DNA of 39,426 nucleotides from Neisseriaceae bacterium (GTDB taxonomy: Bacteria; Pseudomonadota; Gammaproteobacteria; Burkholderiales; Neisseriaceae): positions 1 through 39,426 of the forward strand of contig JAGBKK010000014.1 in the NCBI GenBank assembly GCA_017934045.1, read 5' to 3'. Below the pieces are notes generated by a model. That model ran no database searches and was not told where the DNA came from. It saw nothing but the letters and a program-made list of their open reading frames with translations. Below are positions 32,914-39,426 of this stretch, one piece after another. The position numbers and the translations under genes were made by a program. Positions within the stretch are counted from its first letter, which is position 1; each line of letters begins with the position of its first letter.

Positions 32914-33900
32914 ATGCACTATCAAACACACCGCCTTTGCACCGCCCCAATGTTGGATTGGACAGACCGCCATTTTCGTTTTATGGCTCGTTTGTTGTGC
33001 AAAAATGCACGGCTATACAGCGAAATGATTCACGCTAATGCTTTGATTTATGGCAATCAAGACGCATTTTTATTACACACCGACCCACAGCATAATACGG
33101 CTTTACAATTAGGCGGTTCAAACCCTGCTGCCTTGGCAAAAGCTTGTGAAATTGCCGCAGATTATGATTATGTGGAAGTCAATTTAAACTGCGGTTGCCC
33201 CAGCCCCAAAGTGCAGAAAGGGGCGTTTGGGGCGTGTTTAATGCGTGAAGTGGCGTTGGTCGCTGATTGTTTGAACGCTATGGCAAACGCCACAACGGCG
33301 GAAATCACCGTCAAACACCGCATTGGCATTGATGATGATGAAGATTACAGCGTGGTGCGTGATTTTGTTGGTGAAATTGCCCATAAAACGCCGTGTAAAT
33401 CGTTTATTATTCACGCTCGCAATGCGTGGTTAAACGGTTTGTCGCCCAAAGAAAACCGCGATATTCCGCCGTTAAAATATAATTTTGTGTATCGCATTAA
33501 ACAAGATTTTGCCGATTTGAACATTGTGATTAACGGTGGTATTACGGATAATCATAGTATAAACAATCACTTGCAACACACAGACGGCGTGATGATTGGG
33601 CGAAGTATTTATCACAATCCGTTGATGATGAAAGATTGGGATTGTTTGTTTTTTGGCTGTTTAGAAAATTCAATCACCGATGAAGCGTTAATTGAACAAC
33701 TTTATCAATACGCCGTCAAAGAGGTCGCCCAACAAACGCCATTACGCAATATAGTCAAACAATGGTTGGGCTTGTTTCACGGACAAGGGGGCGTGCGTCT
33801 CTGGCGACAAGCCTTGTCGGACGCACAATTATTGGCAGAAAACAAGCCTGATTTGATTTTACGAGCATTTGAGAAAATGAAAGCCTTTCAGGCTGCCTGA
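32914..33900 (+). CDS. dusA: tRNA-dihydrouridine(20/20a) synthase DusA
   Basis: A flavoprotein (FMN) that reduces uridine in the tRNA D-loop. The 328 residues start with the DusA-type HRLCTAPMLDWTDRHFR, have the catalytic Cys in GCPSPKVQKGAFGACLM, and ARNAWLNGLSPKENRDIPPL, which is specific for DusA as opposed to DusB or DusC. A C-terminal helical domain follows. The last residues FQAA and the TGA stop are supplied by a DUS (33887-33901). It is transcribed divergently from recB. Confidence 0.93.
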   Translation: MHYQTHRLCTAPMLDWTDRHFRFMARLLCKNARLYSEMIHANALIYGNQDAFLLHTDPQHNTALQLGGSNPAALAKACEIAADYDYVEVNLNCGCPSPKVQKGAFGACLMREVALVADCLNAMANATTAEITVKHRIGIDDDEDYSVVRDFVGEIAHKTPCKSFIIHARNAWLNGLSPKENRDIPPLKYNFVYRIKQDFADLNIVINGGITDNHSINNHLQHTDGVMIGRSIYHNPLMMKDWDCLFFGCLENSITDEALIEQLYQYAVKEVAQQTPLRNIVKQWLGLFHGQGGVRLWRQALSDAQLLAENKPDLILRAFEKMKAFQAA

Positions 33901-33901
33901 A
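33887..33901. repeat. DUS forming the end of the dusA coding sequence
   Basis: It encodes FQAA and the TGA stop on the plus strand. Confidence 0.9.
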
Positions 33902-33935
33902 AAAGCCCTATCCTACTCATATTTAAGCAAAATAT

Positions 33936-33953
33936 AAAACAAATGTTTGTTTT
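33936..33953. promoter_or_regulatory. Perfect 18-base palindrome upstream of the azurin gene
   Basis: AAAACAAA-TG-TTTGTTTT, 95 bases before the azurin start. It could be an operator for azurin or a hairpin ending the dusA transcript. It is not a match to the FNR site. Confidence 0.3.
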
Positions 33954-34047
33954 ATTAAATTTAATCATTTGTAAAATATAATAATTAAACTTTATCGATT
34001 AACCTAAAATAACTGCTGATGATGAAAGATAAAAAGGGAAATTGACA

Positions 34048-34509
34048 ATGGGAAGATACAACTTACTTTTTATAGGCATACTGTGTTCTGCCAATTTGGC
34101 TTATGCCGCCGAATGTGCCATCGACATTTACGGCACAGAAACCAAGGATTACACCGACACAGCGGGTAAAAAAATCTCGCAAATTGTGATTCCTGCGGCG
34201 TGTAGCGAGTTTGCGGTAACGCTGACTAACACTTCCAAACGCCACAAAACCACAATGGGACACAATTTTGTGGTTGCCAAACAAGGCGATGTTAAAGGCA
34301 TTGTGTTGGACGGTGCAATTGCTGGCATTAAAAAAGATTATCTCAAACCCAAAGATAAACGCGTTTTGGTGCATACCAAACTGTTGGGACCAGGGGAAAG
34401 CGACACGGTGAAAATCAAAGTGGCAAGCATTAAAGGCGGTGGCTACGACTTTTTCTGCTCGTTTTTGGGACACGAAACAAAAATGCACGGCAAATTGATT
34501 GTGCAGTAA
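34048..34509 (+). CDS. Azurin, periplasmic blue copper protein
   Basis: A type I copper electron carrier, exported to the periplasm. ATG 34048 follows AAGGGAA; the signal peptide (YNLLFIGILCSANLAYA) ends before AECAIDIYG, the usual mature N-terminus. Copper ligands are visible: His in TMGHNFV, then Cys, His and Met in FFCSFLGHETKMHG. The Cys3-Cys26-type disulfide partners (AECA, PAACSEF) are present. At 153 residues it is a plain azurin without the lipidated H.8 repeat found on Neisseria Laz. It likely donates electrons to cytochrome c oxidase, peroxidase or a nitrite reductase. It is followed by a strong terminator. Confidence 0.93.
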   Translation: MGRYNLLFIGILCSANLAYAAECAIDIYGTETKDYTDTAGKKISQIVIPAACSEFAVTLTNTSKRHKTTMGHNFVVAKQGDVKGIVLDGAIAGIKKDYLKPKDKRVLVHTKLLGPGESDTVKIKVASIKGGGYDFFCSFLGHETKMHGKLIVQ

Positions 34510-34511
34510 TA

Positions 34512-34526
34512 TTCAGGCTGCCTGAA
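34512..34526. repeat. DNA uptake sequence (DUS), perfect 15-mer
   Basis: Directly after the azurin stop codon, before the bidirectional terminator. A second copy (34575-34589) lies on the other side. Confidence 0.9.
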
Positions 34527-34538
34527 TTGATGATAAAT

Positions 34539-34570
34539 AAAAACGGAAAGTCGCTAAACTTTCCGTTTTT
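34539..34570. terminator. Bidirectional terminator between azurin and hslU
   Basis: AAAAACGGAAAGT pairs with ACTTTCCGTTTTT around a 6-base loop. It has T-runs in both directions, so it serves both converging genes. Confidence 0.9.
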
Positions 34571-34574
34571 TGTT

Positions 34575-34589
34575 TTCAGGCTGCCTGAA
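34575..34589. repeat. DNA uptake sequence (DUS), perfect 15-mer
   Basis: It flanks the terminator on the hslU side, 13 bases beyond the hslU stop. Confidence 0.9.
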
Positions 34590-34602
34590 ATAATCAATTT
34601 AA

Positions 34603-35931
34603 TTAAAGAATATAGCGTGCAATATCTTTATCTTCAACAATATCTTTTAAGCGTTCTTCCACATACGCCGCATTGATTTCAATTTCGCATTGTTGTGATT
34701 GGTAAGAAACTTCTTCTAACAGTTTTTCCATTACCGTGTGTAATCGTCTTGCACCGATATTTTCAATTTTTTCATTTACTTGGAATGCCAATTCGGCAAT
34801 TTTGCGTATGCCGTCATCTGTAAATTGAATGTGAATATCATCAATCGCCAACAAGGCTTGATATTGTTTAGTCAAACAAATATCGGTATCGGTGAGAATG
34901 GCGATAAAATCTTCCACACTTAAATTATCTAATTCCACGCGAATAGGGAATCGCCCTTGCAATTCAGGAATTAAATCGGACGGTTTGCTGACATGAAACG
35001 CTCCTGACGCAATAAATAAAATATGGTCGGTTTTAATCATTCCGTATTTGGTGGAAACGGTCGTGCCTTCCACCAAAGGCAGTAAATCGCGTTGCACACC
35101 TTGACGAGACACATCTGCTCCGTGAGCGTTGGAAGACGCAACTTTGTCGATTTCGTCAATAAAAACAATGCCGTGCTGTTCAACCGCTTCGATTAAGCCG
35201 TTTCGCAATTCTTCTTCATTCACTAATTTGTCGGCTTCTTCGTCAATCAACACTTTCATCGCTTGCGAAATGGGCATTTTTTGCGTTTTCATTTTGCCTT
35301 TGTTTAAGCCTGCAAACATTTCTTCCAACTGATTGGAAAAATCTTCCATACCTGGTGGCCCCATCACCGACATGGTGGTGGTGGTGTTTTGGGCAATGGC
35401 AATATCGATGATTTTGTCGTCCAACTCCCCTGCCCTTAATTTTTGGCGGAATTTTTTGCGGGTTTCGCTTTCAGGCTGGCTGTCCGATTCGCCGATAAAA
35501 CCTGCATTGGCAGGCGGCGGCAACAACACATCTAAAATGCGGTCTTCGGCGGCATCTTGGGCTTTGTTGCGGTTTTGAGCAATCGCCTCTTGACGCATAT
35601 TTTTCATCGCAATTTCGGTTAAATCACGAATAATGCTATCGACATCACGCCCCACATAACCCACTTCGGTGAATTTGGTGGCTTCAACTTTAATAAACGG
35701 TGCGTTGGCTAACTTCGCCAAACGGCGTGCAATCTCGGTTTTGCCCACGCCTGTTGAGCCAATCATTAAAATATTTTTCGGAACAATTTCCGAACGCAAG
35801 GGATCTGCCACTTGCGAGCGGCGATAACGGTTGCGTAAAGCAATCGCCACCGCACGCTTGGCGGTTTTCTGCCCAACAATGTTTTTGTCTAATTCGGAAA
35901 CAATTTCTTGTGGCGTCATTACGGCATTCAT
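34603..35931 (-). CDS. hslU: HslU, ATPase subunit of the HslUV protease
   Basis: A AAA+ unfoldase (ClpY) that normally feeds the HslV peptidase. The 442 residues from [11 protein letters not shown] include Walker [10 protein letters not shown], the pore loop GYVGRDVDS, an inserted I-domain with [20 protein letters not shown]-like residues, Walker [11 protein letters not shown] and sensor-2 [15 protein letters not shown]. The C-terminus ends DIARYIL, as needed for docking into HslV. Start 35931 matches the family; ATG 35919 is possible. No Shine-Dalgarno is clear. hslV, which normally lies immediately upstream, is not here: the upstream region is a repeat element and then uspA. Confidence 0.93.
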   Translation of the reverse strand: MNAVMTPQEIVSELDKNIVGQKTAKRAVAIALRNRYRRSQVADPLRSEIVPKNILMIGSTGVGKTEIARRLAKLANAPFIKVEATKFTEVGYVGRDVDSIIRDLTEIAMKNMRQEAIAQNRNKAQDAAEDRILDVLLPPPANAGFIGESDSQPESETRKKFRQKLRAGELDDKIIDIAIAQNTTTTMSVMGPPGMEDFSNQLEEMFAGLNKGKMKTQKMPISQAMKVLIDEEADKLVNEEELRNGLIEAVEQHGIVFIDEIDKVASSNAHGADVSRQGVQRDLLPLVEGTTVSTKYGMIKTDHILFIASGAFHVSKPSDLIPELQGRFPIRVELDNLSVEDFIAILTDTDICLTKQYQALLAIDDIHIQFTDDGIRKIAELAFQVNEKIENIGARRLHTVMEKLLEEVSYQSQQCEIEINAAYVEERLKDIVEDKDIARYIL

Positions 35932-35998
35932 TTTGAAATACTTTCGGTTAAAAATTATATCCACCCCAAGATTAGGGCAAATTAGGAAAATTCAAGTT

Positions 35999-36013
35999 TT
36001 CAGGCTGCCTGAA
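35999..36013. repeat. DNA uptake sequence (DUS), perfect 15-mer
   Basis: Between hslU and the repeat element at 36023. Confidence 0.9.
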
Positions 36014-36022
36014 AAGATATGA

Positions 36023-36130
36023 ATATAGTCGTTAAACTTCAAAACAATAACAGGCATCGAGCCACAGACAGTATAAATAATACGGCAAGGCAAAGTAACG
36101 CCGCAGGATTTTGCTCTGAAACGACTGTAT
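36023..36130. repeat. ~108-bp inverted-repeat element, copy B
   Basis: Inverted ends ATATAGTCGTT and, read on the other strand, ATACAGTCGTT. The core GACAGTATAAATAATACGGC is the same as in copy A (5116-5224). It is intergenic and non-coding. A similar core is common in Neisseria small repeats, as I recall. Confidence 0.75.
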
Positions 36131-36223
36131 GAATATCAAAGAAAAATCAATGATAAATATCATAACATTGATTGTGAAATTGCGGTAAAAATAGACTACT
36201 CAACTCATTGAAAGGACAATGCA

Positions 36224-36649
36224 ATGTATCAAAAAATTATGGTACCTGTTGATGAAAGCCAAGCGTCTATGCGTGCCTTGATGGAAGCGTGCAAAATGGC
36301 ACAATGCAGTAAAGCCTGTGTATGTGCGATACATATTTTGGACTATGCTCAATTTGCGTGGGGAAAAGACGGCTTGCAAGGTGGTGGCGACACGCCACAA
36401 GATGAAGTGATAAAGCGAACACAAGCCATTATTGAACAACACCAACTGACAGGCGAAACCGCTGTGCTAAACAATTCTGGCGAAAAAATCGCCAATATCA
36501 TTGTTCGCGAAGCCCAAGAACGCAACTGTGATTTAATTATTATGGGTACGCACGGTTTAACAGGTTTAATGCATTTGTTAATGGGTTCCGTTGCCGAAGG
36601 GGTTTTGCGACAATCCAAAATTCCTGTTATGTTAATTCGTCACGCTTGA
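36224..36649 (+). CDS. uspA: Universal stress protein UspA family
   Basis: A 141-residue single-domain protein of the UspA fold. It starts MYQKIMVPVDESQ, with the ATP-binding loop GTHGLTGLMHLLMGSVAEGV (G-x2-G-x9-G-S pattern) and the C-terminal strand IPVMLIRHA. Members bind ATP or act as stress-survival factors; the target here is unknown. GAAAGGACAATGCA is an excellent ribosome-binding site. It is a single-gene unit ending at a terminator. Confidence 0.93.
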   Translation: MYQKIMVPVDESQASMRALMEACKMAQCSKACVCAIHILDYAQFAWGKDGLQGGGDTPQDEVIKRTQAIIEQHQLTGETAVLNNSGEKIANIIVREAQERNCDLIIMGTHGLTGLMHLLMGSVAEGVLRQSKIPVMLIRHA

Positions 36650-36657
36650 TTGATTTT

Positions 36658-36672
36658 TTCAGGCAGCCTGAA
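36658..36672. repeat. DNA uptake sequence (DUS), perfect 15-mer
   Basis: Between the uspA stop and the terminator. Confidence 0.9.
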
Positions 36673-36676
36673 CACA

Positions 36677-36712
36677 AAAAAAGCATATCCGCTAAAACAG
36701 ATATGCTTTTTT
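36677..36712. terminator. Bidirectional terminator between uspA and ubiM
   Basis: AAAAAAGCATATC pairs with GATATGCTTTTTT over a 10-base loop. It serves two converging genes. Confidence 0.9.
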
Positions 36713-36728
36713 ATTTAATAGAAACAAA

Positions 36729-37913
36729 TCAACCTGTTAATTGATGAGAAATCAGCATTTTTACAGGCGGTAGATTGTTGCTGACACGCAAAACCGCAGA
36801 ACGCAACAGCCGTGCTGGCGTGCTTTCGTTGGTGAATAGTTTCACCACCACATTCGTGCCGTGATAAATCGGACGCGTATTGAGCATGTGTTTGAAATTG
36901 TAAGTTTCTAAAACCTGCTTACCGCCAATATCCTTACCTTTGGCGGCTGCCTGAATAATTTGTTTGGCAAGAATATCTGCCCCTTCCAAGCCTAAATTAA
37001 AGCCATGGGCGGTTACAGGGTGCATACCAACTGACGCATCGCCAATGAGTGCGGCTCGTTCGGCGAAAAAGCGGCGAGCGTGTGTGCCAACCAAAGGATA
37101 AGTATGCCGCGTGCTGGCTACGGTGATTTCGCCTAATTTGCCGTCCGTTTCGCGATAAATATCTTGTGCTAACGCCTCGTTATCTAATTGTAAAATTTTA
37201 TCGGCTTTGTCGCTGTCAATGGTAATCACCATATTCGACATAAATTCCGTCAAAGGCAAAATGGCAAGCGTTCTGCCGTAGTGAAAACACTCGAATGCGG
37301 CATGACCGTTGCTTTCGGTGTGGGTTACGCGGAATGTGATGACGGTTCTGCCAAAACGGTGCATATCGGTGGGAATGCCGATTTTGTCGCGTGTGGTAGA
37401 AAAACGGCTGTCGGCACACACCAACAGTTTGGCGGTGATGGTGTCGCCGTTGTCTAATGAAACTTTGATATGGTCGTCAAAGGTTTTCACTTCGCCCACC
37501 TTGCGTTCGGTTAAAATTTCCACATTCGACTGGTCTTTCACCACATTGTAAGCCGCTTGGCGAATGCGAAAATTCGGAATTAAATAGCCCAAACGATCGG
37601 TCGCCCCACCACGCGCCTTTTTCGGTTGCGGAAAATGCAGTTGATAAGGCGAAGTGCCATTGACCACCTTGGCTTCTTTTAGGCGGAAGATTTCGTCTTC
37701 TGGCACTTGTTGCCAAATGCCCAAGTTTTGCATAATCTCACGCGATAGGTGTGTGAGTGCAATTTCGCGTGCGTCAAACGGCGGATTTTCTAAAACAGAC
37801 AACGGCAGTTGTTCTACTATTTTGATTTGTAACGGACTGTCGGCAAATTCGCGAGAAAAACTTAACCCCGCAGGACCCGCACCAATCACCACAATATCGC
37901 TTTGATAATCCAT
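36729..37913 (-). CDS. ubiM: FAD-dependent ubiquinone-biosynthesis hydroxylase (UbiM-like)
   Basis: A flavin monooxygenase of the UbiH/UbiF/UbiM group that hydroxylates the aromatic ring of ubiquinone precursors. The 394 residues start MDYQSDIVVIGAGPAGLSF (dinucleotide-binding fold) after AGGTGCAATT. DAREIALTHLSREIMQ and the second FAD motif ALIGDASVGMHPVTAHGFNLGLEGA are characteristic. UbiM is the known neisserial member of this group, with broad regioselectivity; UbiH or UbiF cannot be excluded by eye. It stands alone, converging on uspA, with the ferredoxin gene upstream on the same strand. Confidence 0.8.
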   Translation of the reverse strand: MDYQSDIVVIGAGPAGLSFSREFADSPLQIKIVEQLPLSVLENPPFDAREIALTHLSREIMQNLGIWQQVPEDEIFRLKEAKVVNGTSPYQLHFPQPKKARGGATDRLGYLIPNFRIRQAAYNVVKDQSNVEILTERKVGEVKTFDDHIKVSLDNGDTITAKLLVCADSRFSTTRDKIGIPTDMHRFGRTVITFRVTHTESNGHAAFECFHYGRTLAILPLTEFMSNMVITIDSDKADKILQLDNEALAQDIYRETDGKLGEITVASTRHTYPLVGTHARRFFAERAALIGDASVGMHPVTAHGFNLGLEGADILAKQIIQAAAKGKDIGGKQVLETYNFKHMLNTRPIYHGTNVVVKLFTNESTPARLLRSAVLRVSNNLPPVKMLISHQLTG

Positions 37914-38026
37914 AATTGCACCTAACGCTTTGTGTTGAAACAAGCGTTTATTATAACGGATTGACGGCTTGAATTTTAAGGTATGTTGTTGCGAAATATC
38001 AAAAGGGTTGGCAGCAGTCTGAAAGA

Positions 38027-38329
38027 TTAAAACGGCAGTCTATTATCATCATCATCTTGATGTTGGGGCAATACATTTTCGTCCATATCCAAGATTAAAT
38101 CGGCACTTTTTACCGTACAACAGCAGGGTAAAATTTCGTTTGGACTGGTGTATGCCAAAGGCTGTTTGGTGTAATTAACTTCACCACGATTCACTTTGAC
38201 ACGACACGCCCCACAATAACCATTGCGGCATTGATAGTCTATGTTAATTTTTTCTCTTTCCAAGACTTCCAATAAATTATCGTCTTTGGTGGCAGAGAAA
38301 AATGTGTTGCCAATATGAATAAAGGGCAT
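38027..38329 (-). CDS. yfaE: YfaE-like 2Fe-2S ferredoxin
   Basis: A 100-residue plant-type ferredoxin. The cluster ligands are in YQCRNGYCGACRVKV (three Cys), plus one in EILPCCCTVKSADLILD. The EILPCCC block and the spacing closely match E. coli YfaE, which maintains the diferric-tyrosyl cofactor of class Ia ribonucleotide reductase. nrdAB are not in the window, so the gene is separated from its usual partner. The Asp-rich tail (HQDDDDN) is an extension compared with YfaE. An imperfect DUS half lies just before the start. Confidence 0.82.
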   Translation of the reverse strand: MPFIHIGNTFFSATKDDNLLEVLEREKINIDYQCRNGYCGACRVKVNRGEVNYTKQPLAYTSPNEILPCCCTVKSADLILDMDENVLPQHQDDDDNRLPF

Positions 38330-38686
38330 TGATGACAGCCTGAAATGAAATTGAAAGGGCGTTATTTTACCGACTTTTTAGCACAATCAATAATGCGTTG
38401 AAATATCGTTAATTAAACGAATCAAACCACAAACAACCATAACTATCCACCATTCAGGCTGCCTGAAACACCGTTGAACAAACACCGTGCAGTTGCCAAT
38501 ATATTTGTTGCAAAAATCACACACTATGATGAGTGATAATAAATCAAGAAAAAATAACAATAAACAATTGATTTGCAAAAAAAAAAAAAAAAACAGCCAT
38601 AAAATGCACGATTTTTTAATGGTTTATGCTATGAAAAGCAGATTTTTTATTGTAACACACAGTCAATAAACGACAGAGAACAAAAA
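38330..38686. other. Gene-free stretch with DUS and poly-A tract
   Basis: It contains a DUS at 38453-38467 and a run of 17 A at 38577-38593. A 60-codon frame runs across the poly-A (38487-38669) but has no family resemblance. The frame of the next gene is open back to 38603 and resembles the region upstream of the related gene at the window end. Confidence 0.5.
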
Positions 38687-38899
38687 ATGGGCGATAATAA
38701 TACACGCATCGGCAAAGAAACCGAGTTTTATCACATAAGTATAAATAATAACACGGAGTGTGTCTTTTGGGCGTTGGACAACATAAAAACCACAAACGCC
38801 AAAACACCGCACACCACCGCAGAAGAAATAGCACAATTTCGCCAAGTATGTGCCAATGTGTATCGCACGGTGAGGTTTAAGTCCAATAAAGAGCGGTAA
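38687..38899 (+). CDS. Small hypothetical protein, copy 1 of a related pair
   Basis: A 70-residue product from ATG 38687, not recognised. The segment KETEFYHISINNN...DNIKT aligns with RETAFYTIHDTPN...EDLKT in the frame at the right end of the window. The similarity continues upstream of this ATG (NARFFNG... against NAWRNG...), so the gene may originally have been longer and been cut by a stop at 38600, just after the poly-A run. GACAGAGAAC gives a weak ribosome-binding site. It is hydrophilic, with no membrane segment. Confidence 0.5.
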   Translation: MGDNNTRIGKETEFYHISINNNTECVFWALDNIKTTNAKTPHTTAEEIAQFRQVCANVYRTVRFKSNKER

Positions 38900-38950
38900 G
38901 GTTTTGTATGGACTGGGCATTTTTGCACAGCGTAACGAGAGAAATGCCGT

Positions 38951-39032
38951 AGGGTGGGCATTCATGCCCACCGTAATGGACGAAAGCATTTTAGGGTGGG
39001 TTTTCAACCCACCGCAAAACCACAAGGTTTTG
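38951..39032. repeat. Cluster of three hairpins (GGTGGG type)
   Basis: GGTGGGCA...TGCCCACC (38953-38972), GGTGGGTT-ttc-AACCCACC (38995-39013) and CAAAACC-acaa-GGTTTTG (39015-39032). The first belongs to the GTAGGGTGGGCAT repeat also at 15254 and, in part, 3844. The gap 38900-39154 otherwise has a DUS-like word with one mismatch (39043-39057) and nothing else recognisable. Confidence 0.75.
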
Positions 39033-39154
39033 ATTGTAGATATTTCAGGCAACCTGAAATGTGATTAAAACGCGTGGGCAACAAGTTATCCCCCTACACT
39101 TGCTGTTGTAAAAATGCAACAGTTAAATAATTTTTAATTTTAACACATAACTTA

Positions 39155-39426
39155 TTGAAAAAAAAAAAAAAAAAAACAAACTGTAAAACAGTAATATCAA
39201 GCCAAGCAACTTGGTTACAAGATATAAAAAATGAGCAAAATGCTTGGAGAAATGGTGTGGTCTATTGTAAGATATGCACAACAAAAGAACAGGAAACGCG
39301 CCAAGTGAATGAACGAAACAATCAGCAACAAAATAGCGTAGTGCGAGAAACGGCGTTTTATACCATACACGACACGCCCAATGGTGCATTGCACATTGCC
39401 TACGCAGAAGATTTGAAGACACAAAA
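39155..39426 (+). CDS. Small hypothetical protein, copy 2, partial and possibly phase-variable
   Basis: An open frame runs to the window end. Its 3' part contains RETAFYTIHDTPNGALHIAY, related to the gene at 38687. The frame is open upstream through WLQDIKNEQNAWRNG and CKICTTKEQETRQ, back to a run of 19 A (39158-39176) read as lysines, with TTG at 39155 as the only start candidate before the run; GTG 39305 is the downstream alternative. The start is therefore uncertain. A change in the A-tract length would alter or abolish a product begun upstream of it. The function is unknown. Confidence 0.4.
   Translation, partial: MKKKKKKTNCKTVISSQATWLQDIKNEQNAWRNGVVYCKICTTKEQETRQVNERNNQQQNSVVRETAFYTIHDTPNGALHIAYAEDLKTQ

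Noticed and set aside
38487-38669. 60-codon frame crossing the first poly-A tract
   Set aside because: Low complexity, lysines from the poly-A, and no similarity to the corresponding frame of copy 2, which matches in a different frame.

Overview
The window is a stretch of AT-leaning betaproteobacterial chromosome from the family Neisseriaceae. The strongest sign is a 15-base, nearly self-complementary word (TTCAGGC-W-GCCTGAA) that I found 30 times by eye. It contains the 12-mers AGGCTGCCTGAA and AGGCAGCCTGAA, which I recall as the Simonsiella-type and Kingella-type DNA uptake sequences (DUS). Gene content and order agree: tRNA-Leu/secG/tpiA, minCDE-oxyR, yceD-rpmF-plsX, tig-clpP-clpX, a birA-coaX fusion followed by a SPOR-like protein, and a five-gene pilHIJK-type minor pilin operon. 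A Simonsiella/Alysiella/Kingella-like organism is the best guess; the genus cannot be fixed from the sequence alone.

Layout: 1-1143 carries a truncated tRNA-Leu, secG and tpiA (minus strand). 1445-5454 is an iron locus: a fused feoA-feoB gene and a small Cys-rich FeoB-associated membrane protein, separated by two very AT-rich unknown genes. 5790-8931 is minC-minD-minE-oxyR; MinC carries an extra glutamine-rich coiled coil. 8985-11609 holds an Smr-domain gene, yceD, rpmF and plsX. 11852-13767 (minus) holds an RsuA-type pseudouridine synthase, a YhhQ-type queuosine-precursor transporter behind a preQ1-I riboswitch, and a thioesterase. 13890-20107 is a protein quality-control block: tig, clpP, clpX, clpB. 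20378-23461 holds rfaE2, birA-coaX and the SPOR-like gene. 23978-27508 (minus) is the minor pilin operon, followed by a gene for a protein with a long alternating-charge repeat domain (27687-28883). 29249-33900 is the divergent recB/dusA pair. 34048-38329 holds azurin, hslU, uspA, a UbiM-like hydroxylase and a YfaE-like ferredoxin. The last kilobase has two related small reading frames, each downstream of a long poly-A tract.

The gaps are rich in small repeats: three copies of a ~133-bp inverted-repeat element with IS5-like ends, two copies of a ~108-bp element with a core also seen in Neisseria, arrays of back-to-back hairpins, and the DUS words. Several DUS copies are built into genes. In four genes the DUS encodes the C-terminal residues FQAA and the stop codon, and in two it sits exactly where a ribosome-binding site would be.

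The most unusual items are the long inverted repeat at 23494-23716, whose sub-hairpins differ in sequence but keep their pairing; the coiled-coil MinC; the polyampholyte repeat protein; the cassette splitting the feo locus; and the poly-A-linked gene pair at the right end. All functional calls come from reading the sequence; no database search was run.
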